A stretch of 64,000 nucleotides of DNA from Ampelomyces quisqualis (GCA_018398575.1 JAGTXZ010000020.1:1302001-1366000); one strand, 5' to 3'; numbered from the stretch's first letter, positions 42,749 through 54,679 are shown. A program made the numbers and translations. The notes: generated by a model from the sequence alone, not told the origin.

Positions 42749-44920
42749 CGCGAAGGCAATGGTAGAGAGATAGGGTAAATACTAGGATGTGAACACGAAA
42801 TGTGGACGAAGCTGGGCTTCAAGTACATAACATATCCGAACAGGCAAGCTCATCAAAGACTCAAAACCATTGCTCTTCAGCTGCGACACGCGCCAATCTT
42901 CCGGTGCAGGAGCTATGGCATAGAAACAAGCAGGATCGAGCCACTGGCGTCGTGATCAACATCTGCAGGAGCTGTAAAGATTGGCCACTCACCGTACGTG
43001 CATGATCACCAGCATGGCAGGTGTTGTGGGGCTAAGACTGACAGCTGGTATTACACAGGCTATCATTGGTGTGGTTGTTTTCTGAATGTAACGTAGCACA
43101 TGATCGGTTCTGGCTACTCTTCGCTAGGGCGAGCTTGATTGGGGATGCTAGACCGGGCAAGCCCAGGCTGATCTTGACTGTGAACAGATGCAAGCCATAC
43201 TAAAGTCCTGCAGCTGTGCTCCACAACTGCAAACTCCGCGGACCCACCGTTCGTGATTGAGCTTGAAATGAGACACCCTCCAGCAACGACTGGCACACGG
43301 AGAAATGAGGTGAGCTGAGTGGCTCACTTTCTCCTCCAATACACCACAATCTGCACTCAAGGTAAGCTGGTACATCAAAGTCACACACATATGCAGGTGC
43401 GCCAGACGGGTGTCCATGGCAAAATTGGTGGCGTAATCTATATTGTTCCTGGCAGCTGGTGTGAAGGCGGAGAGGGCCGGCTTCAGGTGATTTCTTCGGA
43501 GTCTCCAAGGGATCCTTTGCTTCGAAAAACGCAGTGCAAGACGAATGGAAGCGTTCAGACTGCGATCGACGTTCCAATCCAGCTGAAGTGGGCGATTGGC
43601 GAGTAGACTGCACGGGGGATCCACGCGTCAGTACTCCGCAATCCGCAAAGAGACAACGTCAGCCGTTCACGCTCGTGACCCACGCCGGTAGTAGCAGCAT
43701 GCCGTCGTACTAGTAACGTGGCAGATTGACTGTTCGTGCTCTCCGTGTATTCAGTTTCCGGCGTGTGACTGGAACACGGCGAGCGATTCACTGTGGCATC
43801 CCCAGTCTAATGATGCGCTTTGTGTGGAGAGTCGAGACCCACTATTCGAGGTCGTCGGTACGGAGTATCGCATGTGCGTTATGGGAGGGGTTGGGACGGG
43901 GAGGGAGATTTGAGACAGGGAACATATCGTGGTGCGGGCCGTAGTTAGTGGGTCCAACAACGCCGATGCCCTTTTGGGATACGTGCTTGTCCCAACGTCG
44001 CCGACTCTACCTACACAGTACACCATATTCTGCAGCGTGCTCTTGACGTCCTGCACCACAATCGCTCCGTCGCCGGAAGCATCATCGATCAACAACGCCG
44101 CAGCGAATCATCGTGTAGCTGACAGGCCAATTGGCTATTAATCTCTGAGTCAAACCCAACCAGTGCTTCCGGCCCGCAAAGGCACGCAGGCCCCGAGAGA
44201 CTTTCCTTGTCGCTCTCCACTGCACTCATGCGACGTCTTCAAGTCTGTACGACAGCAGCGAAGGCATGGAGAGACGGAGCTTGCATACCTGCTGTGCCCC
44301 GCTGTTGTACTCGCAACGAATCAAGAGTGGGTTGTCACTGAACGCCCCTCGCACCAGCCAATTGTGATTGGTGACTGGCATTGAAATGAGCCCAAGGTCG
44401 CTCAACCCTAGCTACGGGGTTCGACGGCTTTCATGCTGTCACGATTTGAGGTCCGAGGCCGATCCCATCTCCTTAATCTGGTGTTCTCCAAGACTATGAA
44501 AGGACTAGAGAAATTCATTGGGACGCGTTGACGTCAAATTGCTTCTGCTAGAATGTCCGTTTGCGACTTGTGCACCTGGTGGGCTTGCTGTAGCGAGCCC
44601 GCATTAGTGGCGCAGTCGGAACAGTGACTATCGCGCAGATCGTTGCACAGCAAGAGTTGGCCCTCCCCATCGGTTCACCCAGTAATATGTGTGGTCTTCA
44701 CTCTCACATCCGGTGGCTGTCTCCCCGGAGAATTGCCATCCACGCCACTTGCCTGCTCGCCTGAGTTGTGATTTCCGTTCCAACATCAAAGTGATCGGTG
44801 CCCCTCCGCTCTCTCTTGCTTCAATCTAGGAAGTTCCAGATTCAAAAGACTCTGGGCAACCAAGTCACGTATCATCCTTCATTTGCATCGCCAGCCATCC
44901 CTAGCGTCCACCACGACAAC
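42749..44920. other. Divergent intergenic region, 2.2 kb
   Basis: Lies between the oxygenase (minus) and the DUF2235 gene (plus) and carries both promoters. Open frames of up to 158 codons on both strands have no recognisable content. In the DUF2235 frame the region 44798-44920 stays open but begins at GTG, not ATG. Confidence 0.4.
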
Positions 44921-47190
44921 ATGGAGTACGGACCAGTTGCGCCAACGTCCTCACATGTGGTCAAAAAGTTCGTCTTGTGTTTTGACGGTACTGGCAATAA
45001 GTTCTCCGGAACGGACTCCGATTCAAATATCCTCAAGATCTACCGCATGTTGGATCGCAATGGGGATGATCAGTTCCATTGTGAGTTGCGCGTATGACCA
45101 AGGCACGTGCAAGACTTGACTAACTCTCACTGCGCAAGATTATCAGCCAGGTATCGGCACGTATGTTACGAAAGCAAACGGTTCCATGAGTCGCACGAGT
45201 CGGTTGGATAAGTTCAAATCGTGGTATGCGAAGGCCAAGGACAGCGCAATCGGCAAGTGAAGCCATTCTCATGAACGAGTGATTGGTTAATATGCAGTAG
45301 GCACATCTTTCGATTTACACGTCATGGCTGGCTATAGAGTAAGCCATCAGTCCCTCGTCGCTATCGCATTGGGTCGCCTTGCCTTGGACTTCTGTAACAA
45401 TTGCATGGGTAGCTGACAGCTGCAGTTCTTGATGCGATACTATAGCCCAGGAGACGACATCTACTTTTTCGGTTTCTCCCGAGGCGCCTATACCGCTCGT
45501 TTCTTGGCAGAGATGCTAGATCATGTCGGCCTCTTATCTGTGAGTGCTGGATGAGAGCCGACCAGGTTTCGGAAGCTGATTCGGATTAGGCAGGTAATGA
45601 GGAGATGTGCCAGTTTGCATGGAAGTGAGTTTCCTCGCACATCTCGTGAAGCACTTTGCTTAAATCCTCCGCAGGACATTTCAGAAGTGGCAATGCCGGC
45701 TACCTGAGGAAACAGACCCGAAGGCTGCACCGGGCGCGAAGACAGAGAAGAAACGATTGTTGGAGTTCATGTGTGCCTTCAGGGAAACTTTCAGTCGGCC
45801 GGTCAAGCCAATACGATTTCTGGGACTCTTTGACACAGTCAATAGCGTCCCAGCTTTTGAGAACGCATGGATGCAGCGCAGTAAATTTCCCTACACAGCC
45901 CGGAGTAGTGCCCGGGTCATCAGACACGCCGTTTCAATCGATGAGCGCCGTGCCAAGTTCCGGCAAGACCTGATCTCCCAGGAGAAGCCAGACAACTCCA
46001 TGCTCTACAAGCGACACCACAAACGCCGGCATGCAAAAAAGCTCCTCCTAGGTCCAGACGCACACGAGGACGATGAGAAGGTCGGAGAAGGCAGAGGGCG
46101 CCGTGACACTTTGGCGCCACCAGAGCGGTTTAGGGATCCTCACGAAACGTCCGGTGTTCGCAGCCGAAGCGCGGACTACTCGCAATATGATGGCAGCAGC
46201 CGATCTCCTGCTGATTCCATCATGTCGTTCGGGGTTCACAACACTTGGGCATCGGAGGAAGAAGGCGATCAAGATATTTTGGAGGTCTGGTTTCCTGGCT
46301 GTCACGCGGTTTGTTCTTCTATTCCAGCCGGGCATGCCGTTCGATTGCTAACAACACAGGATATTGGCGGTGGTTGGCCTCTTGATCCGGGTCATGATGC
46401 TGCACTCAGCCACATTCCACTTGTTTGGATGGTGCGAGAGGCGCAAAAGGCCGGCCTCGACTTTGACGACGAAAAGCTTGATGCGTTGCATTGTTGGTAT
46501 GACGAGGACGAGTACTTGGCTACCCAAGACCAAACAGACATACCGACTATCGAGATCGATCCCGGATCTCCACCTCCCACGAGTGGTGCTGCTGAAAGGA
46601 ATAGCGCGAATGGTGTTACAGATGGCGCGATCAAGCAGGTCGTTATTGACGCGGAAAATTTCTCTGGCCACCACCATACTCCTGCCGATACAGAATTCAA
46701 CAAGTTTTTCCATTTCGCTGCCACCAAAGGGCGCATCCACGATGTACTGCAGTTCAAGAACGGTGCGTCGGGCGCTAGTGTCGTCTCTTGGAACATAATG
46801 GAGTACATGCCGTTCCGACGAATGGACCTTCGCGAAGACGGAACTTGGAAAGCAATTGTCTGGCCACTGCCCAAGGGTGAAACACGCGACATCCCCGCCA
46901 ACGCGATCATTCACTCTAGCGTGATCAAGCGCATGCTAGCGGACCCACTTTATAGGCCTGGCAACTTGATCGTCGGCGGGGGAGGAAGAGGCGTCCGACG
47001 TGCACCCAAGGATATGGGCATCGGCAAGTGGGTGGTCGCATGCGAAGATGGGCATCCGGTTGGAGAGTGCTTGGTCAGAAAAGAGCCCCCGACGAGGACA
47101 AAGACTGAAGAGACGGTGACGCTACCAGGTGGCGCGATGGGGATGCAGGGCAACTACTTCGCAGGACGAAAGAGTTCTCGCGTCATGTAG
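44921..47190 (+). CDS. DUF2235 hydrolase-like protein, 7 exons
   Basis: Alpha/beta-hydrolase-like protein of the DUF2235 family, related in its catalytic domain to bacterial Tle1-type phospholipases; the fungal substrate is unknown. Exons 44921-45080, 45139-45252, 45301-45338, 45426-45539, 45590-45624, 45675-46308 and 46360-47190 give 641 residues. Family blocks are FVLCFDGTGNKF (opening strand), YYQPGIGTY, the nucleophile elbow GFSRGA with S122, GLFDTVNSV, and CHA-DIGGGWPL holding the probable catalytic Asp D366. Intron 2 (45253-45300) is a GC-AG intron with GCAAGT donor. Intron 6 (46309-46359) is 51 bp, in frame and stop-free, inside the CHA-D motif; a GCTAAC branch site and the family alignment support removal. 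About residues 165-250 form a charged, Ser-rich insertion. No signal peptide. Confidence 0.88.
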
Positions 47191-47754
47191 ATATGCTACG
47201 ACGGACTGGCTGGTCAGCTGCTGTTGTGGTTCAGCAATCACCTAGACTTTCTCTCACATTCCTATACTGCGAAACTTCCACAACAACCTCTATGGCTGCT
47301 GGTTCTACCATTTTGCTTCATAAAAAAATTGAACCAATACGACTTGGCTGGCCGCATGACACTCAATCACAGCAGTCTCGTCCAACGGAAAATTAGCTGA
47401 TTGCAAGTACGGCTTTGGTAACGGCTATCATTTTCGTACAAAACGTAAAGGCGATTCATCCACCTCGTATTATTCTTCGGTCTCTTCCTAGCGGGACAAG
47501 TTTGTAATAGCAACCACCACGGGCAGTCAGTGAGGAAGGTCAATAATTGCTTTTCTCAATACACCGACCTATGGGCTTCTCGCCTTGTTCGCCTACCCCT
47601 AACCCAGTGCAACACTCACGATACCCATTAGTAATGCTAGGAGGTATTCCGGAAGTCCTGTTCCTGCACCGTTTGGTCTCGAAGCGGAAACTTGAGATAA
47701 GACCTGCGTAGTTGTCGCGGTGACCACCTTTGATTCAGGATCTGTAGTCGTCGT
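47191..47754. other. Intergenic region between DUF2235 gene and transposase relic
   Basis: 3' flank of the DUF2235 gene. The region before the relic may include the lost left end of the transposon; no terminal repeat was recognised. A minus-strand open frame (47599-48078) is antisense to the relic and has no ATG at its start. Confidence 0.4.
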
Positions 47755-48640
47755 TGATGGTACAGCGGTTACCACGCCGGTCGTCGGAATGGCAGGTGAC
47801 TCACTACGGCCGAAGAGTAGACGATTATTCGATAATTCTTGACCTCGATTGGCGAGGATTCGCGCCCCGGCTGTGTGAGGTGGCGGATATGGCGGATGAA
47901 CTGTTGGTTGTACATAGTGGAAAGCCAGTATGCAAGAATTGGGCTGCAGAATTTGTAGAGCGTACGGAAGAGCACAGGATGGTGTATAACCGAGCGAAGA
48001 ACTGACAGAGAATACCCGATCCCCAGTAGGATCCAGAGGATAAAAATCAAGTACGGCATTCCCGATGAGGACGTTCACAACTTCGACGAAACTGGCTTTC
48101 AGATGAGGGTAATTGGGTCTATGAAAGTCGTTACTGGCTCAGAGAGAAGCAGAAAGCCAAACCTCATTCAGCCAGGCATCGCCAATTGGTGACCGCTATC
48201 TAGAGCATCTTCGCTGCCGGGTACGCGATTCCACCCTTCATTATCTACAAAGGGCGCGTCCACATCTTTGCGTGGTATGATGTAGCCACGCGGTCTGGAT
48301 CACATGACATTCTATTGTAGCAAGCACTGCCCGGTGGGCAAGAGCACTTACCTCAGAGCTGAGAGCTCCTGGACGAGATCACACAACACGACAACAGATA
48401 GCAATACAAGCGTTGATCCGCAGCACCCAATTGACACTGCCTACGCAGTTACACATGAGAAGACTAGTATACCATATAATTGGAAGCTCTTAGTCTCCGA
48501 AAACGGCTGGACAAATAACGTGCTTGGTCTAAAGTGGTTGAAGCACTTTGACGCGCATACAAAGGCGCTTCAGGTGGGGGCATATCGGCTTCTTATTCTA
48601 GATGACCATGAAGTGGGGAGACTGGGCATAATGCGCGAAC
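47755..48640 (+). pseudogene. Decayed pogo/Fot1-type transposase (Tc1/mariner superfamily)
   Basis: Broken remains of a DDE transposase spread over all three frames. Recognisable pieces in order: LTTAEE then a stop; the CENP-B/Tc5-type DNA-binding segment GFAPRLCEVADMADELL...GKPVCKNWAAEFVERT (47859-47990); KYGIPDEDVHNFDETGFQM, containing the first catalytic Asp block; GSMKVVTGSER; AAGYAIPPFIIYKGR in another frame; and VSENGWTNNVLGLKWLKHFD with GAYRLLILDDHE, the second Asp block (48495-48612). Stops and frameshifts between the pieces show it is inactive. This family is common in plant-associated ascomycetes. The terminal repeats were not found, so the borders are approximate. Confidence 0.85.
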
Positions 48641-49381
48641 GCGTAAAAAGGATATAGAAGAGTCTTCTGAATGCGAGGCGAGTACGATTTCTACGAGTTT
48701 TCTTTGAGAAAGCGATGAAAATCCGTGTTGATGACGGTCGTCGCTAAGAAAAAATATCTCTCTCAGTGGTGGGATGCGTTGTATATGATTATCCGTGATA
48801 TCGGTTTTACTCAAACCCTGAGGTCTTTTCGGGGGTTCAGACGGCAGGGATATCATGTTTTAGGAAGCAGCCGCCCTGAGGACTGTCGAAGTATGACAAT
48901 ACATATGTGCTATTCTATACACCCATCCTGCCATTCTAGCAACTGTACCCTTGTAGGTTGGTGCATGACCTGGTAGTGTAGAGCTTGGTCGTGACATGAA
49001 GACGAAAGCCGTCGTCAGCCCTCGGTCGTCGCTCCGTCAGGACTTGCGCAAGTATATATCCTTCTGTCGGGCTGGGACGGTCCTCGAGAGAAGAGGGGGC
49101 CATTGTCACGCCTATCCTGCTGGGGACCCCTCGGTTTATAGACGGCCCGTCCACGGTCCCGTGGCGGACCCTATATAGTTCCGTTCACCGAGTCCAGAGC
49201 CTCCTCAAGGATTCGTCTCTCTCACCCCTTCTCTAATTTTTGCTGCTTCCTAAGCGTCTTAGACCTCATGCCTTTGTTACCCCTCACATACAGTACCATT
49301 TCCTGTCAGTCATGTAGTGGAAACGCAAATTTGAGTTAAGCAAGTGGACCGAACATAAGTTCATATGTTTTTTAAGTACTA
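48641..49381. other. Intergenic region with possible transposon debris
   Basis: Follows the transposase relic. No gene is supported. The stretch 49,050-49,330 holds GC-rich inverted pieces and CTATATAG, which could be debris of a transposon end, but no boundary could be defined. Confidence 0.35.
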
Positions 49382-50078
49382 TTACTCCATGTCATATAAG
49401 TCATTCCAGAAGAGGATATCGTTCAGCGTCTCCTCTGGCAGATTGAGTGAAGTGAAATTCTCATGCTTTGGAGATCGTATCTGAGTATGAACACTCGCTG
49501 CAATTTTTCAGCCAAAGAAACCAGCCATCTGTCAATTGATGAGACCAACAATCCTATCGTTATCGACAATATAGTTTGACAACGAGACATCATTGTGCAT
49601 GAAGCTAAGGTCGGAGTCTTTGTTTTCCGCTGCAAAGATAATTTCTCTTTCAAGCTCTTGAATACCACGATATTCAGCGGGATCTGCATCCGGAATGATG
49701 TAACATCGGCGATTGATCTCAACTGCTGAAGTTGTTGTGCGCAATTTCTGTAGTATCTCTCGTACCTGTTGCTTAAAGGAACTCTTCTGAGACTGCGAGA
49801 TGTACTGCCAGGCTATGTTGAGGCCGACTCCCGGAATTCTTTCCTGTACAAATAAGTCTCGTCCGTTGAACTGTCGATGACGACCTTAATTGTGTATCAA
49901 ACAGACATATGTGATTAAAAATTAAGATTACCTTAGCTGCAAAATAGACCCGAGGGACTTTGGTGCTATCCAAAACCTTCCTTGCAAGAGCAATGGCCTC
50001 GAACTCGTTCGCATCGGCGTATGAATAGTCGCGGCGAGACCATCGTCCTTGGAGAGTTTCCTTCAAAATTCCGTGCAT
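49382..50078 (-). pseudogene. APH-type phosphotransferase (kinase-like), broken by two TGA codons
   Basis: Aminoglycoside-phosphotransferase-like fold, a family large in filamentous fungi and of mostly unknown substrate. Exons 50078-49932 and 49870-49382 (61-bp intron ending CGACAG) read in one frame from MHGILKE to FWNDLYDME. Landmarks: KVPRVYFAAK, FVQERIPGVGL (hinge), the catalytic loop FMHNDVSLSN (HxD...N) and DNDRIVGLIN, where the DFG-equivalent Asp is Asn. Two in-frame TGA codons (49532-49534 and 49508-49510) fall where the family normally has Trp, in IDWEMAGFFGW; both are TGG to TGA changes. Apart from these the frame is clean, so the loss looks recent. The N-terminal lobe is short, and upstream exons may be missing. 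It lies beside a transposase relic. Confidence 0.75.
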
Positions 50079-50356
50079 TTCTCAAGCACTATAGACCAGT
50101 ATTCTAGGGACTCTGGCGTGGTGCAATTAATGTACTTTGCATCAGGTGCGAACTCGGTGGGCTGGGGAAGGTATGTGCGATACAGAGGCACACCTGCGTA
50201 CGGATCTGTTGGCGGTATATTCCCGGGGTTGGCTTCGTATGGGTTCATTATTTGACTAGGATCAGATTGAATGGTCACGTGAAGTGCAAGGATAGAAAAC
50301 GGGGGGACGGCAAAGAGCCCGACCGCCCAAAAGCCGCCCGCAAATGCACGGATCAT
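50063..50356 (-). CDS. Possible small membrane-anchored protein, 97 aa
   Basis: Opens at the ATG at 50356 (MIRAFAGGFWAVGLFAVPP) with a hydrophobic N-terminus that could be a signal anchor, then a soluble part rich in Pro and Tyr (NPGNIPPTDPYAGVPLYRTY) ending in LEKCTEF. It overlaps the start of the broken kinase frame by 16 bp in another frame. No family is recognised. It could be a real small gene or an upstream exon of something else. Confidence 0.35.
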   Translation of the reverse strand: MIRAFAGGFWAVGLFAVPPFSILALHVTIQSDPSQIMNPYEANPGNIPPTDPYAGVPLYRTYLPQPTEFAPDAKYINCTTPESLEYWSIVLEKCTEF

Positions 50357-50770
50357 GGTATTTCCGCTCACAGCATTGTTTCAGTCCACAAAATTGAACA
50401 CGACTCGATCAAGCCAGCACAGACCACGAGGCCTATCAAAATGAGGACCTTACCGGTACGGAGTACATCAGATCTTCTGCCTCATCGATGCAGCAGTGTG
50501 GTGTCTCTTCACGAGCCGCATCTTCTCCAATATCGCTCTTTCATATCCTGACCCTTATGTCCGAACGGATACGACTCGTTATGTGTCGATAACGTGTCGC
50601 AGATCACGACAGCGAATCTTGGCGACGCAGCATGAATCCTTTGCCACCACCTTTCTTTGGCTACGCATCCTTTACTTCCACTAGTTGTGTTCCAAAGCTC
50701 CTTATTACCTACGTTACACAAGAGCTCCACTCTCTCTGAGTGATTATCAACGTACTCACATCAGACGAGC
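50357..50770. promoter_or_regulatory. Intergenic region upstream of Zn2Cys6 regulator
   Basis: Probable promoter and leader of the regulator that starts at 50771. No specific site could be assigned. Confidence 0.35.
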
Positions 50771-52858
50771 ATGCCCAACGTTGGAAGACCTTCCAGAGGT
50801 TGTCAACATTGTCGGTCAAGAAAAGTCAAAGTGGGTCACAAGCGAAAATGCCACAAATGACTGATTGACATGAGCAGTGCGACCAGAAACTACCATCTTG
50901 TTCACAATGTATTCGCGCTGGGAAAGAATGTTTCGGATACCGCGATCCCCTCTCACTGATGTTCAAGAATGAGAGTGATGTCGTGGCAAAAAAAGCAGAG
51001 AAGCGATACGAGGTGCTGGCAAAGCAGAAGAAGCCTCCAACGTCGGCGAAGAAGGAAATAATATCGCCAGAACTTTTATCTTCAATGACTTGGGAATCCA
51101 AATATGACCGGCTTCTTCCAGGTGACAACACGACGCAGGTCGTCTCATTCTCGCGCTACCCAACGCCAGAAAGTATGACTCGCGAGATTGTGCCGTCAAT
51201 CGAAGACCAAGCGCTGGGCTTTTTCATTGGAAACTATGTCGCTGAGCCTGCTTTTGTACCTCGAGGTCAGTTCGAATGGGTCACTGAGCTTCTAGCTCAG
51301 CCGGAGACAGAGGACATTCTACGACAAAGTGTGACTGCCGCGAGTCTGGCTGGATTCGCGAACGCTACGAAAAATCCTAGGATAATGCAGCAAGCTCAGT
51401 CAGCATACGGATCAGCACTGCGCTTGACAAATTCTGCGCTTCGGGTGAAAGAGACGGCCACTAGGGATAGTACATTGATCTCTGTGATCATGCTTGGAAT
51501 GTACGAAAATTTCGTCTTCCACGATAGACGAGCAAGGTATGCAGTAAACGATGGATGGCAGCAGAGTTCTCGCTGACTTTGCAACAGTAAGTTGGACATC
51601 CCTCATGTCTTCGACTCCAAGGACCTCGATGGAAAGTACACTGGAGGTACCTGCAAGGGGGCACCCTAGCAGCATGCTTCAATGATGCTGGTGTGGCCAG
51701 TGGTGCACCTTCAAGTGCTAACTTCTCTTTTCCAGTACAAGCTTGGGCTAAACACGTCGATGGCGCATGTGCGTTGCTGAACCTTCGCGGTGAACAACAG
51801 TTCCAGAGCAACCTCGGCAGACGCCTCTTTCACCAGTTCTACGGTGTCATCCTGTTAGTTGCCCTCGAAACGGGCAGACCAGTACATGAAGGCATGCACA
51901 AGCTGTATCGCGTCATGACCCCTACTTCCGACTACAATATACACGGCCGTGCCTGGACGACGCGATTAGTCGATCTTGTACACAGCAGTATCTATTTGAA
52001 CCAGAATCTAAATACTGACCCAAAGATAATGGTGGAAAGAGCTTTAAATCTCGACCAAGAGTTGGACAAGATCAAAGCACTCATGACCAACGTTTGGGAT
52101 TACGAAAAGGTCTATCTCGAGAACTCCTCAGAACATCTCTATGGGGAACTGTATCACATATACCTCGACCCGTGGATCGCCCAAATGTGGAACAACGTCC
52201 ATTCTTGCCGACTCTGTCTTTTAAAAATCGTCCGCGAGAATCTCACTAGGGGCTGGATACATTCCGATCAGCCCGTGTTCTCGAAAGAAGAGCACGACTC
52301 TATCAAAGTTGCAGCAGAAGAAAAATCACGAGCAACAGCTGCTGCAATCATCGCTTCCGTCCCACAGATCACTGGCATGATCCCATTCCCGGACTTGAGC
52401 ACGGCGAAACGCCGCGCGTCGGACCCAGCGCAAAGTCTTGGATACACCATATATCCGCCCGGGACGTATATTGACACAGCACATTCGACGCATATGCTAC
52501 ATCTTATTTGGCCGCTCTATGCAGCTGGTGGTCTGGAGCTAACGAGCGTCGAGATGAGGCAGTGGATCATCAACATGTTGCATCATGTCGCACTGCGCAT
52601 GGGCAATAGACAAGCTGTTGTATTGGCGGACGAACTCAAGGAGGTAGGCACACCTGTGCATGAGCGATGTGTTGCACATGCTGACTCTGAACCTAGATAC
52701 AACGCACGGGTATATTTACTACACCTTGGTCCGACCGTACAGCCTATGCACATGCGCCATCATCCGAGCATGGTGGCAACGTCTCAGGCTTGAACAGGGC
52801 CCAAGTAGCAGAGAAGTGTCCCAGACCAAAGCAGCGAACATTCCGCTGCGCTCACTAG
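50771..52858 (+). CDS. Zn2Cys6 transcription factor, 5 exons
   Basis: Nuclear DNA-binding regulator. Exons 50771-50830, 50878-51536, 51588-51646, 51736-52643 and 52697-52858 give 615 residues. The zinc cluster is C11-x2-C14-x6-C21-x6-C28-x2-C31-x6-C38; intron 1 falls after RKVK inside it, as in many fungal regulators. A fungal-specific middle region follows, with MLGMYENFVF and the AWAKHVDGACALLNLRG block. The 59-bp third exon is inferred: it is the only way to keep the frame, and introns on both sides have good branch sites (GCTGAC, GCTAAC). The 3' end is uncertain: without the last intron the protein stops at 52793 (611 residues); a GTAGGC donor, GCTGAC branch and CCTAG acceptor favour the version given. 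Target genes are unknown; neighbours are relics and a membrane protein. Confidence 0.8.
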
Positions 52859-53422
52859 TCCCGACAGCCATGGCCGACGTCCGAATGAAAAATTTAGATT
52901 GTATCGCACCGAGTGTAAGTCTCTTTTAATGGTCTATTACCTATTTCCAAGGGTTGACATGAAACACCATCCTCTTGGGTGATGTCATGTGCTAAGCTTG
53001 GAATTTCGGTTTGTTGCATAGAACAAGATGGGATAGACTGGGCCGGTCTGAAGACGCTGCTTCTCACGCTCTCGCCTAAAGGCTTCGCGGGGATGATCTC
53101 TGACCAAAGATGGCAGGGACGGTGATGTCAAACGGAACGCGGGTTTAGGTGGAAATTGAGCGTGGCATGGCAACGATGGTCATTAGGACAACAGCGTTGA
53201 AACACATGTGTAGTCTCGTCTCGTCGTGCGTGGTGTGGTGTACAAGCTAGAACTCATGTAGAAAAAGTGGTATCCTAATAGCAACCAGTCCCGTTTCATC
53301 GAAAACGCCTCTCCGTGTGTGCTTAGACAATCCGGTATTTGCATCCTCGCAAGGTAGCAGTAACAGTGGTAGTAATACAGTTCTAAAACAAAAATGTTGG
53401 GCGAGTAAACAAGTGCGAGAGT
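52859..53422. other. Convergent intergenic region
   Basis: Lies between the 3' ends of the Zn2Cys6 regulator and the membrane-protein gene. No gene is supported. Confidence 0.45.
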
Positions 53423-54679
53423 CTAGGCCTTGAAGTTGGCTGTAGTCCACTCTTCGTACTCCTTCTTGAGATCGCGTTGGACCCAAGGGATAGTAATGGC
53501 CGCCCAGATGCCAGCCCACAAGAACGGGAGGACCCATCCGACCTAGTCAAAATTAGCGGCGTGAAGTACGATGATGTACATTGGAGGAGACGTACGACGT
53601 AGGCAGCATCACGCTGAATAGTGAAAACGATGGCCGTGGTGGCAGCGGAACAGATTATAGCGCCGATGGCCCAGAACAAGGTCTGGCGGTGCAGCATCTC
53701 GCGGAAGGCTTTACTAGCCTGGTAGCGCAAATTAAGTCTTTGGCGGAACTGTGTGCCCCCCGAGCCGTCGACGGCGCAAACGTCCTCGATGTATGCATAC
53801 ACACCTGGGCGAAGAGGAGCGCCTTGTGGTAGCGACGAGATTCGGCAGGGTGCTGGGACCTTGAAATAGCGGAGGATGTCGACGAGGATGAGTTCGACGC
53901 CAATGGCAAAGAGCATGGTTGGGGCGGGCATGGCGAGGACGCGGATGGGGGGATCGTGAGGGGTTGTGCCACTGGGGGGAGGGGTTAGTTTGGTGCGAGA
54001 TGAGATGGGAGTGATGGACGCACGCAATGAGTTCAATCATGACAAAGAACCATCCGACTGACAGATTCCAATGGAACCAATCGAGCTGCATTGCATTAGC
54101 CAGTGCATGGGCCCCATGAGCGACGCAACTCACGTAGTGTCTCTGGGCACCAATGACCCTGCAGTTGGAGTTCTTCTTCCACAAACGGGCGAAGCGCACA
54201 AAGTACTCGACAATGGAGACTGTGCCCAGCAGCGCAGTGCTGATGCTGAAGACGGCATTGGCAGACAGCTGGTCGCGCGTCAGGCCATACCACATGCCAA
54301 AGTACATGCCGATGGGCATGAGGATGCAGTCGACAAAGATAAGCGTCCAGAACCACAGGATGGCGTTTTTGCGCGTGCGCAGCGAGTACTCGAGCGGCGG
54401 CGGCTTGCGGAAGTCGGGGTCATCGTACGTGACCTGGGTGTGCGGGTAGATGGCGTGTGGGTTTGGCGATACTGCGCGGCTGGCCATGGTGCTGGGGACG
54501 GCTGTTGGTGCTGCGCTTCGAGGTTGGCGTTCGTCGTCGCTGGCTCCTTGGACCTGGACGCTGGGCACAGCGAGCGTGTCGCCATTTCCGGCCGTGTGCG
54601 CCGTGGCGGGCCGTTGGGGAGCGGCGACGGGCTGGGAGATGGGCCGCAGCGGCTCCATGGACGTTTGCTGTGCAGCCAT
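53423..54679 (-). CDS. Multi-pass membrane protein of unknown function, 4 exons
   Basis: Exons 54679-54134, 54085-54024, 53971-53596 and 53542-53423 give 367 residues; introns are 48, 52 and 53 bp with canonical ends. The N-terminal 100 residues are disordered and rich in Pro, Ala, Gln and Thr. Six or seven hydrophobic segments follow: ILWFWTLIFVDCILMPIGMY, NAVFSISTALLGTVSIVEYF, LSVGWFFVMIELIA, MLFAIGVELILVDILRYF, LFWAIGAIICSAATTAIVFT and VGWVLPFLWAGIWAAITIPW. A loop of about 60 residues between the fourth and fifth carries several Cys. No transporter or enzyme motif is recognised. It is divergently arranged with the secreted lipase, 285 bp start to start. Confidence 0.8.

Noticed and set aside
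43148..44141. Overlapping frames of 70-158 codons on both strands
   Set aside because: No motif, mutual overlap, and position in a divergent promoter region.
47599..48078. Minus-strand 159-codon frame with a GPI-like C-terminus
   Set aside because: It has no ATG at its start (GTG) and most of it is antisense to the transposase relic. The hydrophobic end is probably coincidental.
49050..49330. Possible solo LTR fragment (TGTCACG start, CTATATAG core)
   Set aside because: No second copy, no defined CA end, no target duplication; cannot be supported by eye.
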